A stretch of 64,000 nt of DNA from Ctena decussata (Eukaryota; Mollusca; Bivalvia; Lucinida; Lucinidae), in contig OZ022502.1 of NCBI GenBank assembly GCA_963989385.1, forward strand, positions 46,803,454-46,867,453, in the 5' to 3' direction. How positions within the stretch are numbered: position 1 is the stretch's first letter; each line of letters starts with the position of its first letter. The notes below the pieces were generated by a model. It ran no database searches. It worked only from the letters and a program-made list of their open reading frames with translations, and had not been told where the DNA came from. A program made the position numbers and the translations under genes. Of this stretch, positions 56,501 through 59,954 are shown piece by piece.

Positions 56501-59171
56501 GCCCAGGCTGATCTGAGTCTGCGCTGGGCGCACGACCACATTGTTGGTTTTTCTCGCGTCGCGGCTCAAATGTACATGTCTAAGCTTGAAGATGCAAAAT
56601 CCCATTAAAATGTAGTTAAGGTATCCGGATGTTTACGTAAATATATTCATTTCAAATCTGTTCTTAAAACAGCATGTTTAATATCTTAAAGCATGTGAAT
56701 AGAAGGTTCTCAGTTTGGCCTTTTCAACTTTCTATGTCATAAACATGACTAAAATGGTAAAAATACAATGTACAGGCATGGAACCACCGTCACTGTCCTG
56801 CTTCTGTTTGCAACCAGAAACTTAAACTATATTTTGTGGAATAATTTGAAATTTGTCAAAAGCATGTTCCCACGATTGTTTGTCAGTTATACATGTATGA
56901 CTCAGTTTATGTACATCAACTCACATTTTAGTACCAAACGAGGAGCCCCGGAAGCTCACTGGGCTGAGCACTGGCCCGCTGAACTAGCGGTCCCAGGTGC
57001 GAACCCCGCTGAAGGCGAGAATCTTTTCAATTGTAAACGGGGTTCCATTCTGCACAGCCTTTCGATGAAGACCATCGTCTTTTATATTATTTGGAACCTT
57101 TTGAAACTAATCAGTCTCTGAATCGACTGGCCAATTAAAATTAAGAAATTACAGTATGCTTTTTTAAGGTTTTGTCACCAGATATTGTCAGGGTCACTGA
57201 CGAGGCTTTATTAGCCGAAACTGCGTAGTCTGGCCCATGTTCCTACTTCTGTATGTATTCTCTGCTCTTGTAGGACTTTTTAATATTTTAATTTCATTAT
57301 CACTGTACTGATTAAAAGGATGTAGAATCGCGTCATCCACCAATTCATTACTATACGTGATTGTGGAACCGCTTTTCAGGATGATTTGAGCCGCGACACG
57401 AAAAAACCAACAATGTGGTCCTGCGACCAGCGCAGACTCAGATCAGCCTGGGCATTTGTCCAGTCTGATCAGACCCTTTGCTAAGCGCTTAAAGGGTAGC
57501 CAAGGGACTAAGCTACCTTCATGCCGACAGCGAAGACTCTGATCAGACTGGGCGGATGCCCAGGCTGATCTGAGTCTGCGCTGGGCGCACAACCACATTG
57601 TTGGTTTTGTCGTGTCGCGGCTCATTTGTGTTTAGAGGTGTTAACCACTTGTAGGAATTTGAAGACTTTTAGTTTGTTATATTCAAGATCGACATTTTTC
57701 GGATATTGAATACAATTTTCTGCATTCAAGGGCAAATAACTCAATTTCAGAACATTTTCAGAAAAAGTGCTTATAGTTCTACATTATCTAGTCGTTGACA
57801 AGTACTTGCACCAAAGGAAGGGCAATTTCATCGCTTGGTGGAGAAACATTGTAGTTTTCACAAAGCTATTAGGCGCAAAATATACAAAAATCTAACCGTC
57901 CCGACATGACCTTAGTTGTTTACCGTGGACGTTAAGCATTAAATCAACCAACCAACCACAAAAATCTAAAAATTGCAAATAAAATAATATGGTTTAGCAC
58001 AGGTATGAAGTGGACACAGGAACCTTATAGCATCTTAAAGTGTATTTACTGCTCATTGAATATATGCATCAACCTTAAGTCTATCTATTTTTGGAAGATT
58101 GTAAATCACCATTAGTTTTATTAGGGACGACTGGTATAGAATTACCCCACCCACATTCAAGACATTGTGTAAACAGAACCAAAGCTCTGCTTGACTTAAA
58201 CTTTTTATGGATGAACGTCACCTACATAAGGTTAATTGTTCACAAAATATTATTCAATTATGTTTGTACATGTACCAGGAAAACCCCTTATGTGGGATAT
58301 ACATTAAATATGAGACTGACTCCCAGAATTTCAATAAAGAATTGTATGATTTGATGAAATTGTGAAAGAACAAGAACTGTCGCTGGACATCATATGTATA
58401 ATTCCATACCATGTTCTATGTACAACGCCGTACCAAACTACGTGGCGTCACTTGAGACCTCACAATGATAATAATTGAGCCGCGACACGACAAAACCAAC
58501 AATGTTGTTGTGCGCCCAGCGCAGACTTAGATTAACCTGGGCGTCCTCCAAGTTTCATCAGACTCTTCGTTAAGTGCTCAAAGGGTAGCTAAGGGTCTAA
58601 GCTACCTCCATGCGAACAGCGAAGGCTCTGATCAGACTGGGCGGATGCCCAGGCTGATCTGAGTCTGCGCTGGGCGCACAACCACATTGTTGGTTTTGTC
58701 GTGTCGCGGCTCATATATTGCGGTAACAAGATATTACCTTAAGGAACGAGGTATTAGCGTATTATCGTTGGCCATGGCTACACTATAATCTTGAGAAATT
58801 TGACAATAAACAAGATAGTATCTCGATAGTATCTCGAGCTCTTAAGATAATATGCTGAGTCAAATACTGTAAACATACATTTTTCATTTTTTTTTCAAAT
58901 AAGAAAGTTTCATTTAGTTTCAAACAAAAATGTTCTGAGATGCGACCGATCGAGTATTGTCATTATTATCATTATCATTGTTATTGTTTATTCATTTATT
59001 TATTTTATTTATTTATTTAATTTAAATTTATTCTACTTATTTATTTGTTTATTTTTCAGCCCGAACAATTGAACACGCCGGTCTACTTTCGATTTTCGAT
59101 AGGTCTTCATAATAGTAATATAAATTCTTACCGTTCGCTGTAGCAAACAACAACACTGCGAAGGCAAGCAT
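8440..59171 (-). CDS. Secreted S1A chymotrypsin-family serine protease zymogen, six coding exons
   Basis: This gene encodes a serine endopeptidase secreted as a zymogen. The exons are 59171-59132, 39838-39682, 33596-33506, 23569-23410, 18420-18275 and 8586-8440, giving 741 nt (246 residues plus stop). All junctions are GT/AG and phases run 1, 2, 0, 1, 0. The translation shows a signal peptide (1-14), a five-residue propeptide ending at Arg19, the mature start IINGEE (20-25), TAAHC with catalytic His61, NDIAVL with Asp110, SGWG (143-146), GDSGGP with Ser201 and SWG (216-218). Eight cysteines fit the four standard disulfides: 46-62, 140-207, 171-186 and 197-222. In chymotrypsin numbering residue 189 is Gly (Gly195), 216 is Gly and 226 is Ser, so trypsin-like cleavage after Lys/Arg is unlikely; chymotrypsin- or elastase-like specificity is inferred. 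The length is usual for the family. A digestive role is only a family-based guess. No stop, frameshift or lost catalytic residue is seen. Confidence 0.95.
8643..8878 (+). mobile_element. TIR element with 6-bp target duplication, copy 1
   Basis: The element runs from CAGGGGCATAACTA to TAGCTACGCCCTT and is flanked by GTACTT at 8637-8642 and 8879-8884. A near-identical copy is at 17293-17519 in the same orientation. Non-coding. Confidence 0.82.
8944..9548. mobile_element. 605-bp TIR element with 5-bp target duplication
   Basis: Termini of about 50 bp begin CAGTCTGGGGACTTATGG and end with its complement CCATAAGTCCCCAGACTG. GTGTG flanks both ends (8939-8943, 9549-9553). Interior short repeats (ATGGCTGACCAT, CCATAACG) are scattered in both orientations. 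No open frame; non-autonomous. Confidence 0.85.
9827..9976. repeat. Palindrome P1 with same-strand CGAG interruptions
   Basis: Arms of about 65 bp pair along ATAAAATATTCTTTTCC, TTTTAACGTTTGCCAA and TGTATTAACGTGTT. Both arms carry CGAG on the plus strand (GCCCGAGTG left, CACGAGGGC right), which breaks pairing at that point. The centre holds CCGCGCAGCGG. Confidence 0.8.
10046..10381 (+). repeat. Tandem duplication, unit about 168 bp
   Basis: Both units contain CCTGGCGCACCCGTGTTTTA, a GCGACAATTAAAA segment and TTGTTTTCTATAGTAAAG, ending GGTATATAACA. The units differ by substitutions and small indels, so this is not very recent. Confidence 0.8.
10614..10850 (-). mobile_element. (ACCA)n-tailed SINE-like element, copy 2
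   Basis: A full-length 237-bp copy. Flanks TAAAAAGGAGG (10603-10613) and TAAAAAAGAGG (10851-10861) form an 11-bp target duplication with one difference, which marks it as retroposed. Confidence 0.82.
10872..11093. mobile_element. Palindromic MITE, copy 2, with reiterated half-units
   Basis: Arms TTATAAAACTTGAGTACATT and its complement as in 5069-5251. The left side carries the unit GCACACTGATTGGCTG-TTCCGA four times, two of them joined by CATGATAAA, against one in the right arm. Confidence 0.82.
11831..14756 (+). mobile_element. Large dispersed element A, copy 1
   Basis: It matches 49399-54012 in reverse orientation from GTAGCCGCACAATAGTGG to CCCATACACACGGATGATA. Its first 300-400 bp are also related to the start of element B (39917, 16300). 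It has a 79-codon frame at 12233-12472 (zinc-knuckle-like CAVCG) that stays open in both copies, but differences between copies are mostly amino-acid changing, so coding is doubtful. An inner element may run 13937-14828, bounded by AAAGGACCCGGTATGATAAG and its near complement. No transposase seen. Confidence 0.75.
15060..16300 (-). mobile_element. Dispersed element B, short copy (empty site for the 6-kb transposon)
   Basis: Oriented with its AGCCACACAATTGTGGAG end at 16300. It matches 39917-40349 and 46332-46720 of the large copy and lacks the 6-kb insert: GTGGAAATCGTATTTG is uninterrupted (GAAATC at 15871-15866). It keeps about 270 bp (15470-15740) lost from the large copy. Confidence 0.8.
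15193..15431 (-). other. Open frame of unknown product within element B
   Basis: The 79-codon frame starts [20 protein letters not shown] and ends [15 protein letters not shown] before a stop. It reads like genuine protein (mixed composition, Cys, Trp, buried hydrophobics). The large copy at 46460-46640 keeps the same frame and stop after a deletion of about 20 nt near its start. I do not recognise the family. It could be a captured exon or the tail of an element-encoded protein. Confidence 0.4.
16301..16642. other. No clear feature; short match to 11360-11430
   Basis: The segment ACAATGTTTCTTCCAAAA with its AAAATTTTAGGTGA context recurs near 11360-11430, just before element A copy 1. It may be a fragment of an older repeat. 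Confidence 0.4.
16657..16926 (+). mobile_element. tRNA-derived SINE, full length, with perfect 14-bp target duplication
   Basis: The head is tRNA-like, with an A-box-like TAGCGCAATCGGTAGG and a B box GGTTCGAATCC. A non-tRNA body (AAGTATGTGCACTTAGTACT) and the tail TCAACCAACCAACCAA follow. AGCACGATACTGTC flanks it at 16643-16656 and 16927-16940. The layout fits molluscan tRNA-SINEs such as RUDI; the name is not certain. Confidence 0.92.
17293..17519 (+). mobile_element. TIR element, copy 2 of 8643-8878
   Basis: Ends CAGGGGCGTAGCTA and TAGCTACGCCCTT. A GTATA duplication flanks it (17288-17292, 17520-17524). High similarity to copy 1 implies recent activity. Confidence 0.8.
17764..17826. repeat. 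Hairpin related to the common MITE
   Basis: ACAAGCGAAGGCTCTGATCA and its complement pair across GCACAAAAGTGC. It is the inner part of the common fold-back family. Confidence 0.6.
17911..18185 (-). mobile_element. tRNA-derived SINE, full length, inverted, with 12-bp target duplication
   Basis: Same family as 16657-16926. CACAACATTAAG flanks both sides (17899-17910, 18186-18197). It lies in the sense orientation of the protease gene, 89 bp into intron 5, and faces the other SINE about 1 kb away. Confidence 0.92.
18275..18420 (-). CDS. Exon 5 of the serine protease: LQKVNV strand and loop before the active serine
   Basis: These 146 nt encode residues 150-198, including the [10 protein letters not shown] strand typical of S1A enzymes, the Cys171/Cys186 pair, and GACN immediately before GDSGG in exon 6. 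Residue 189 of the S1 pocket (Gly195) is here. The acceptor is GATTATTAG and the donor GTAAGT. A full-length SINE ends 89 bp beyond the donor inside intron 5. Confidence 0.95.
18496..18516. repeat. Poly-C tract
   Basis: About 21 consecutive C on the plus strand, 75 bp upstream of the exon 5 acceptor in gene sense. As G-rich RNA it could form a G-structure. It also produces a spurious Pro-rich frame. Confidence 0.8.
19536..19855. mobile_element. 320-bp TIR element with TA target duplication
   Basis: Termini CACTGTAAAAAAAAACACG and its near complement have long inner complementarity (TAGATTTTACGG, ACTGGCAACCAGCTGCCAGT). TA flanks both sides. Similar CACTGTAAAAA elements occur in many animals. 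Confidence 0.82.
20082..20234. mobile_element. Common fold-back MITE, right half only
   Basis: Retains GGGTCTAAGCTACCTCC to the terminal GTCGTGTCGCGGCTCA. The left half is missing. Confidence 0.8.
20862..20958. mobile_element. GTCGGGTAAATTCGG MITE, left half only
   Basis: Two copies of TAAATTCGGACAG and the following GACATTGCTTCCTTTATATG match 26834-27032; the right end is absent. Confidence 0.65.
20985..21106. repeat. Palindrome P2 with CCTCGGGCAAGCCCTCGG core
   Basis: Arms ACATGGGTTTTTCGTTATC and GATAACGATAAACCCATGT continue through GATTTATCAGCC and CCAATATCG. On the minus strand the centre reads CCTCGGGCAAGCCCTCGG, with CTCGG in the same sense on both sides. Confidence 0.82.
21107..21690. 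other. No recognised feature
   Basis: A 74-codon frame at 21503-21727 runs into the tandem duplication. It has no recognisable domain or exon signals and is not called as a gene. Confidence 0.4.
21691..21954 (+). repeat. Recent tandem duplication, 132-bp unit
   Basis: Units 21691-21822 and 21823-21954 both begin AAGCCAAGCTGTATCAAACA. I count two differences (AATACATG/AACACATG and TTAGCTATC/TTATCTATC). No flanking inverted repeat is seen. Confidence 0.92.
22042..22170. repeat. Palindrome P3 with same-strand CGAG interruptions
   Basis: Arms ATTATTGAATTTATTAAAC and its complement, then GGGGAAAA-GATAAGATGC to the centre GCGAGAGCCTCGC. ACGAGTT occurs on the plus strand in both arms at matching positions. 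The right flank is AGATTCTATTTATC, shared with P5 and nearly with P7. Confidence 0.83.
22171..23121. other. No gene recognised; candidate polyadenylation signal
   Basis: AT-rich with short open frames only. AATAAA at 22980-22985 on the plus strand sits after a T-rich stretch and could end a transcribed repeat. Nothing further is supported. Confidence 0.35.
23124..23270. mobile_element. Inverted-repeat MITE
   Basis: Left arm GATGACGCCATAGATCTG with ACCATAGCAATTA; right arm TAGTTGCTATGGT with CAGATCTATGACATC. Confidence 0.6.
23410..23569 (-). CDS. Exon 4 of the serine protease: catalytic Asp
   Basis: These 160 nt encode residues 97-149, with NDIAVLRL (catalytic Asp110), then Cys140 and ISGWG. 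The acceptor is TTTTTGTAG and the donor GTAAGT. The exon begins in phase 0 and ends in phase 1. No frame break is seen. Confidence 0.96.
23590..24330. other. No recognised feature
   Basis: Contains a fragment of the common MITE near 23650-23690 and otherwise no element or frame I can support. Confidence 0.4.
24335..24484. repeat. Palindrome P4 with ACTCGGCAAGCCTCGT core
   Basis: Outer arms AATCCATCATGAG/CTCATGATGGATT, inner CATGTAGGATAGG and AACCAGGGA. The core keeps CTCG twice in one strand sense. CCCTTGGGG left and CCCTCGGG right are also in the same sense at mirrored positions. Confidence 0.85.
24929..25065. repeat. Palindrome P5 with ACTTGGCAAGCCTCGT core
   Basis: Arms are complementary except for short interruptions. 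CCCTCGGG is present on the plus strand in both arms (TAACCCTCGGGCACA and TGTGCCCTCGGGTTA), giving a TC/TC mismatch. Right flank AGATTCTATTTATC. Confidence 0.87.
25333..26182. mobile_element. 850-bp long-TIR element with TTAA target duplication
   Basis: Ends GGTGGTGATT and AATCGCCACC are flanked by TTAA (25329-25332, 26183-26186). Inner inverted segments include AATTGCTAGGACGCTCTT and AAAGATCAAAGGGTAATTTT, so each arm is a few hundred bases. TTAA targets are known for piggyBac and Kolobok transposons. No transposase is present; non-autonomous. Confidence 0.85.
26241..26350. repeat. Palindrome P6 with ACTCGACATGCCTCGT core
   Basis: Arms GTGTGAGGTGCAGATAGAAA and complement, then TTCGGCATC. ACTCGGG (left) and CCCTCAT (right) again present CTC in one strand sense on both sides. 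Confidence 0.82.
26834..27032. mobile_element. TIR MITE (GTCGGGTAAATTCGG family), complete
   Basis: Ends GTCGGGTAAATTCGGACAGC and its near complement TTCCCGAC. A central hairpin GATGAGACGGCTCATTATG is present. Reference copy for 7265 and 20862. Confidence 0.85.
27319..27908 (+). mobile_element. 585-bp dispersed repeat, copy 1 of an inverted pair
   Basis: Starts CACAGGGACCAACCGTAACG and matches 31762-32345 in reverse. No autonomous coding capacity; the short frames differ between copies. GTAACGCCGGA recurs near 27783. Confidence 0.8.
28100..29320 (-). mobile_element. LINE reverse-transcriptase fragment with several frame breaks
   Basis: On the minus strand, pieces in different frames give [34 protein letters not shown] (RT motif), LQFADD (catalytic box), [30 protein letters not shown] and, at the 3' end, [11 protein letters not shown]. 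This is the C-terminal half of a non-LTR reverse transcriptase. Stops and shifts make it inactive. The 3' end equals those at 5480-5872 and 40961-41068. Confidence 0.92.
29332..30130 (-). mobile_element. Tandem-core element, probable
   Basis: Begins TTATGCCCCGAACTTCAAAG, a hairpin end on the minus strand, followed by repeated CCATTGTGCCTAGG and TCCTTGATGT units. It resembles other hairpin-ended tandem-core elements here but is degraded and its far end is unclear. Confidence 0.45.
30596..30953 (-). mobile_element. Degraded composite of two SINE families
   Basis: 30596-30715 matches the body of the tRNA-SINE (CTTTTAAGCGGTTAACCAGT). 30735-30953 matches the (ACCA)n-tailed family (CTTATCCTACTATATTTCA, CTAGCACCATCGCG). 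Both are in the same orientation. Confidence 0.65.
31663..31750 (+). repeat. tRNA-like SINE head remnant
   Basis: GGCGGCCTCATTGGCCGAGT then TAAAATGGTAATCTTACC resembles the D-arm region of a Leu/Ser-type tRNA head. The following GACTAGTC and CACATGTG are short palindromes. Confidence 0.35.
31762..32345 (-). mobile_element. 585-bp dispersed repeat, copy 2 (inverted)
   Basis: Reverse complement of 27319-27908 over its full length, ending GGTTGGTCCCTGTG. With copy 1 it flanks the LINE in intron 3. Confidence 0.8.
32605..32739. repeat. Palindrome P7 with GCTCAGCAAGCCTCGC core
   Basis: Arms TGATGGGGTTGAGGC and its complement, then TTTTCAGATTATTTA. The core matches P4 and P5 at 12 of 14 or more positions, although the arms differ. 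The right flank is GAGATTCTATTAGTC. Confidence 0.8.
32740..33423. other. No recognised feature
   Basis: AT-rich intron sequence with a short ATGTATGTATA repeat near 32910-32950. I see nothing else. Confidence 0.4.
33424..33487 (+). repeat. Short minisatellite by the exon 3 donor
   Basis: GCCTCACGTTTGG occurs three times with GCGGTTTTGCCT spacing, starting about 20 bases into intron 3 in gene sense. Confidence 0.75.
33506..33596 (-). CDS. Exon 3 of the serine protease: linker between His and Asp segments
   Basis: Ninety-one nt encode residues 66-96. The acceptor is a pyrimidine tract ending TTTTTCAG and the donor is GTATGT. The exon has no catalytic motif. I found it because exons 2 and 4 require an exon that starts in phase 2, ends in phase 0 and supplies about 30 residues. 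The reading VVVNEHD, then YVSSIIM joining HEKYDIGN of exon 4, matches the usual strand and loop order of S1A proteases before the Asp motif. A 15-bp tandem repeat begins about 20 bases beyond the donor. Confidence 0.92.
33641..33879. mobile_element. Common fold-back MITE, copy 4
   Basis: Right terminus GTCGTGTCGCGGCTCA intact, left end degraded. The start lies 45 bp from the exon 3 acceptor within intron 2. Confidence 0.8.
33905..37052 (+). mobile_element. Tandem-core element (outer), split by a second one
   Basis: Parts 33905-34117 and 36064-37052 belong together. The text before the break (GGTTCTGGAGAAGAAGATTT) continues after it (AAGGATTTTACCAAATATAG), as in the uninterrupted copies at 62095 and 62980. 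The 3' end is GCCTTCGGC, then CAGGTGAGCTAG. Confidence 0.75.
34118..36063 (-). mobile_element. Tandem-core element (inner), inserted in the outer one
   Basis: On the minus strand it begins AACAAGAGGGCCATGAGG at 36063 and ends in GGCTCAGGTGAGCT, with the hairpin GAGCCGCTGGCTC. About four core units of roughly 455 bp each contain GACCTTGACC and GGCGGCCATGTTGGTCA. Subterminal GCTCACCT and AGGTGAGC are inverted. Same design as 61715-63686. Helentron-type origin is inferred. Confidence 0.8.
37053..37570. other. No recognised gene; lead-in to the minisatellite
   Basis: Scattered degenerate GGTAC units (AATTGGTACCAATA at 37353) precede the array. No frame or known element is supported. Confidence 0.4.
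37575..37800 (+). repeat. 30-bp minisatellite made of palindromic units
   Basis: Units of the form GTGAAGAATCGGTACCAAAT plus CCTCACAGAT repeat about seven times. Each unit pairs with itself around GGTACC. With a 30-bp period one frame reads as a 10-residue repeat ([10 protein letters not shown]), but there is no exon context. Confidence 0.85.
38100..38490 (+). repeat. Tandem units of about 170 bp, remnant of a tandem-core element
   Basis: AAAGGGACATAACTC-type starts occur at about 38117, 38283 and 38466, each followed by GTCGTCTAATAAT or GTCGTCTCATG and a TTTCATGAA segment. Confidence 0.65.
38500..39361. other. No recognised feature
   Basis: Contains a candidate donor at 39050 that was tested and rejected as an exon. 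Short MITE-like pieces only. Confidence 0.4.
39362..39464. mobile_element. Palindromic MITE, GTTGATTC family, copy 2
   Basis: CAGCAGGCACACAATGTTG and TGTGTGCC ends enclose several ATCAACGTTGATT palindromes. Confidence 0.75.
39682..39838 (-). CDS. Exon 2 of the serine protease: activation site and catalytic His
   Basis: These 157 nt encode residues 14-66: the propeptide LPSSR, the mature N-terminus [19 protein letters not shown], the cysteine 46 motif CGG and the TAAHC motif with His61. Cleavage after Arg19 would free Ile20, which in this family pairs with the Asp before the active serine (Asp200 here). The acceptor is TTTACAG and the donor GTGAGT. The exon ends with two bases of a Tyr codon (phase 2). 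Confidence 0.96.
40350..40850 (+). repeat. Left long terminal inverted repeat of the 6-kb transposon
   Basis: T-rich on the plus strand, made of degenerate TTTCTATTGTATATGTTCC units. It ends with TTTCGTTGGCTAAGAAAAAT, which recurs inverted at 43208-43230. Confidence 0.8.
40961..41068 (-). mobile_element. LINE 3'-terminal fragment
   Basis: Matches the last 100 bp of the LINE at 28100 and 5480 (CATAACCTTACAAGGTCGTT, CTTGTCCTGTTTTCAGCTG). Confidence 0.8.
41069..43187. other. Cargo-like stretch within the 6-kb transposon
   Basis: Holds a diverged tandem duplication (GGTGCGCCAAACTATG at 41778, GGTGCGCCAAATGTAG at 41976), a GGTTATCCCC hairpin at 42073-42100, a (GA)n tract and a 92-codon frame at 42526-42804 with a CNRCVLPEQ segment. 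The frame has no recognised domain or splice context. It may be an inserted or captured segment. Confidence 0.4.
43060..43109 (+). repeat. (GA)n microsatellite
   Basis: About 50 bp of nearly pure GA. Confidence 0.9.
43488..45866. repeat. Giant inverted satellite: 320-bp units in head-to-head arrays
   Basis: The left arm (43488-44488) carries units starting ACCTCGAAATATCTGCTTAC at about 43748, 44073 and 44388. The right arm (44525-45866) carries the same units inverted, with ATTATCTATAATCATCAAG at about 44524, 44770, 45088 and 45410. The outer edges (GCACGAATTTGGCGC and GCGCCAAATTTGTGC) are also inverted. Only about 36 bp around GGCGAGGGTGGAGGTAGCAG separate the arms. Confidence 0.88.
45868..46331 (-). 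repeat. Right long terminal inverted repeat of the 6-kb transposon
   Basis: A-rich on the plus strand, complementary to 40350-40850. It produces long but low-complexity Ile/Leu/Phe/Tyr frames that are not genes. Confidence 0.8.
46725..47950 (+). mobile_element. Pearl-like tandem-core element, interrupted
   Basis: Core units of about 170 bp (CTGTGACCTTGACCTTAG at 47362, then 47533 and 47700) with AACGCAAAACTTTAACGCAA. It ends in a GGACGAACGAACGAACGGAC microsatellite. The 540-bp repeat 46806-47330 is inserted between AATATAAACTTA and ACGCAAAACTTTA. Confidence 0.7.
46806..47330 (+). mobile_element. 540-bp dispersed repeat, copy 2
   Basis: Matches 1745-2282. It is inserted in the core of a tandem-core element. 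Confidence 0.78.
48353..48428 (+). repeat. 75-bp segment shared with 19175-19250
   Basis: AAAAAGTATGCAAAGACCAG through AACCATAGTTGGAAAC is nearly identical at both places and then diverges. Confidence 0.8.
48468..48496. repeat. Perfect short hairpin
   Basis: GGCCAACCGAG and CTCGGTTGGCC flank TGAGCAG. Confidence 0.8.
48538..48776 (-). mobile_element. (ACCA)n-tailed SINE-like element, copy 3
   Basis: Full length. GGTAACACA flanks both ends (from 48528 and from 48777). Confidence 0.82.
48790..49398. other. No recognised feature
   Basis: Intron sequence without a supported element or frame. Confidence 0.4.
50893..52024 (+). mobile_element. Pearl-like / Helentron-associated element, five 165-bp core units
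   Basis: Begins CAAGACCTGTCGCCAGAC. Core units carrying GACCTATAGGTCATG or variants start near 51116, 51282, 51446, 51613 and 51780. The end is GCCGCCACCAACGCC, then hairpin CCTGAACTTCGTTCAGG and CGAGCTAAG. Element A copy 1 is uninterrupted here (about 13430-13445), which fixes the borders to within a few bases. The core period fits molluscan pearl elements (inference). Confidence 0.85.
52212..52599. mobile_element. 388-bp TIR element with 10-bp target duplication (Mutator-like)
   Basis: Termini CAATCGGAACACCGCTCGGC and GCCGAGGAGTTCCGAATG. TGACGTCGTT flanks both sides (52202-52211, 52600-52609) and is single in element A copy 1 near 13225-13245. Duplications of 9-10 bp are typical of Mutator-type elements. 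Non-coding. Confidence 0.85.
54013..54047 (+). repeat. (GATG)n microsatellite
   Basis: GATGGATGGATGGA and further units. Confidence 0.8.
54165..54230 (-). repeat. Degraded tRNA-SINE head
   Basis: GACCGCTAGATCAGCATG with CACTGAACCACTATGGCTCC parallels 1440-1497 and 56940-57010. Confidence 0.45.
54660..54761. mobile_element. Palindromic MITE, GTTGATTC family, copy 3
   Basis: GAATCAATGTTGATTCAACG core with degraded CGGCAGGCTG and CTGGGCAGCTG ends. Confidence 0.6.
54966..55201. mobile_element. Common fold-back MITE, copy 5
   Basis: Ends TGCGCCGCGACACGG and GTCGTGTCGCGGCCCA, same layout as the family. Confidence 0.83.
55202..56329. other. No recognised feature
   Basis: AT-rich intron 1 sequence; I see no supported frame or repeat. 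Confidence 0.4.
56330..56568. mobile_element. Common fold-back MITE, copy 6
   Basis: Termini TGAGCCGCGACACGAG and CTCGCGTCGCGGCTCA, with AA on both flanks. Its centre is inverted relative to copies 7 and 8. Confidence 0.87.
56940..57060 (+). mobile_element. tRNA-derived SINE head, second family
   Basis: GAGCCCCGGAAGCTCACTGG, GCTGAACTAGCGGTC and a B-box-like GTGCGAACCCC, followed by CTTTTCAATTGTAAACGGGG. Inverted counterparts are at 1385-1497 and 54165-54230. Confidence 0.6.
57387..57624. mobile_element. Common fold-back MITE, copy 7
   Basis: Complete; TT flanks both ends. Confidence 0.88.
57896..57957 (+). mobile_element. 5'-truncated SINE tail with 12-bp target duplication
   Basis: Only the last 62 bp of the tRNA-SINE (from CCGTCCCGACATGACC through CAACCAACCAACC). 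ACAAAAATCTAA flanks both sides (57884-57895, 57958-57969), so this is an insertion truncated at integration, not a deletion remnant. Confidence 0.85.
58476..58713. mobile_element. Common fold-back MITE, copy 8
   Basis: Complete, with intact termini. It lies about 420 bp inside intron 1 from exon 1. Confidence 0.88.
58960..59055 (+). repeat. (TTTA)n low-complexity tract
   Basis: ATTTATTTATTTTATTTATT and similar, about 80 bp into intron 1. Confidence 0.8.
59132..59171 (-). CDS. Exon 1 of the serine protease: start codon and signal peptide
   Basis: Forty coding bases from ATG (59171) encode 13 residues plus one base. The peptide is short and hydrophobic ([13 protein letters not shown]), ending in A-N-A once the next exon completes Ala14, a good signal-peptidase site. 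The donor is GTAAG. Phase 1 matches exon 2. No other ATG lies in frame between here and the TATA box. The exon is tiny and was found by reading upstream of exon 2 for a signal peptide in the right phase, so it is slightly less certain than the catalytic exons. Confidence 0.88.
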
Positions 59172-59204
59172 GGCTAGATCCTGTCTTGGGTACCAAGGAA
59201 AAAA

Positions 59205-59238
59205 TGGTGTCCAAACCGAATCACCATGAATTTATATA
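59205..59238 (-). promoter_or_regulatory. TATA box and initiator of the serine protease gene
   Basis: TATATAAA lies on the minus strand at 59238-59231. An initiator-like CCATTTT has its A at 59205, 33 bases below the first T of the TATA box, which is normal core-promoter spacing. This predicts a 5' UTR of about 34 nt before the ATG at 59171. The transcription start is inferred. Confidence 0.7.
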
Positions 59239-59596
59239 CAGTTTGGGTCCAGGCTAGCATGACTTGCTTTGAGAAATTTTGCATCTGTGTTTCCAAACTT
59301 GAAACTCTTAAAACTGTTCTACAATAACATGATTGTTATGAAATGCAATTAACATGGAGTTAATTGCATTTAATAACACTCATGTTTTGGCATCAAGTGT
59401 TTTGAAGGTCTGCTTATTATGACGAAGCAAGAGATGACATGTGAAGCCACATATGCGACATTGGCAGCTGCAGTCAAGTCGAGGATCCCCTCGTTGTGGT
59501 CATGATATTTTCTGTTTGGTGTACAATTTAAGGTGAGTTCATTCACTTTAAAGGATCTTAAGTCCTGTTTCCCTTCTCAATAGAGGTCAAGGGAAG

Positions 59597-59954
59597 AAGG
59601 ACTTCTATGCTTAAGGCGTGAATTTTCCCCCTGATTAAAAAGTTATACGAATCACTGACTTTTGCTTTGGCATTTATGAGCATGACGTGTAACTTGCATG
59701 ACAGATGACTTTTCAAATGTTTGTGTCTATGTTAAGTAGCCTACGTTAAACATACGTTGACGTTGACGTCATTGTTGAGATTAATTGTAAATTATTCTCA
59801 AACAGATCGTTGAAATAATGATTTATTGTATACATTTCATCCTTTTTACTGTGGAAGCTCTGCTAAGAAAAATTTGCACACTTGATACTTATAAAGTTCG
59901 GACCCTTTGTGCCGGTCTAATGGGAAAATCCTCGCCTTAAGCATAGAAGTCCTT
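59597..59954. mobile_element. TIR element upstream of the gene
   Basis: AAGGACTTCTATGCTTAAGG and its complement are inverted, followed by TTTTCCC/GGGAAAA. It lies about 360-720 bp upstream of the TATA box. Confidence 0.7.
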
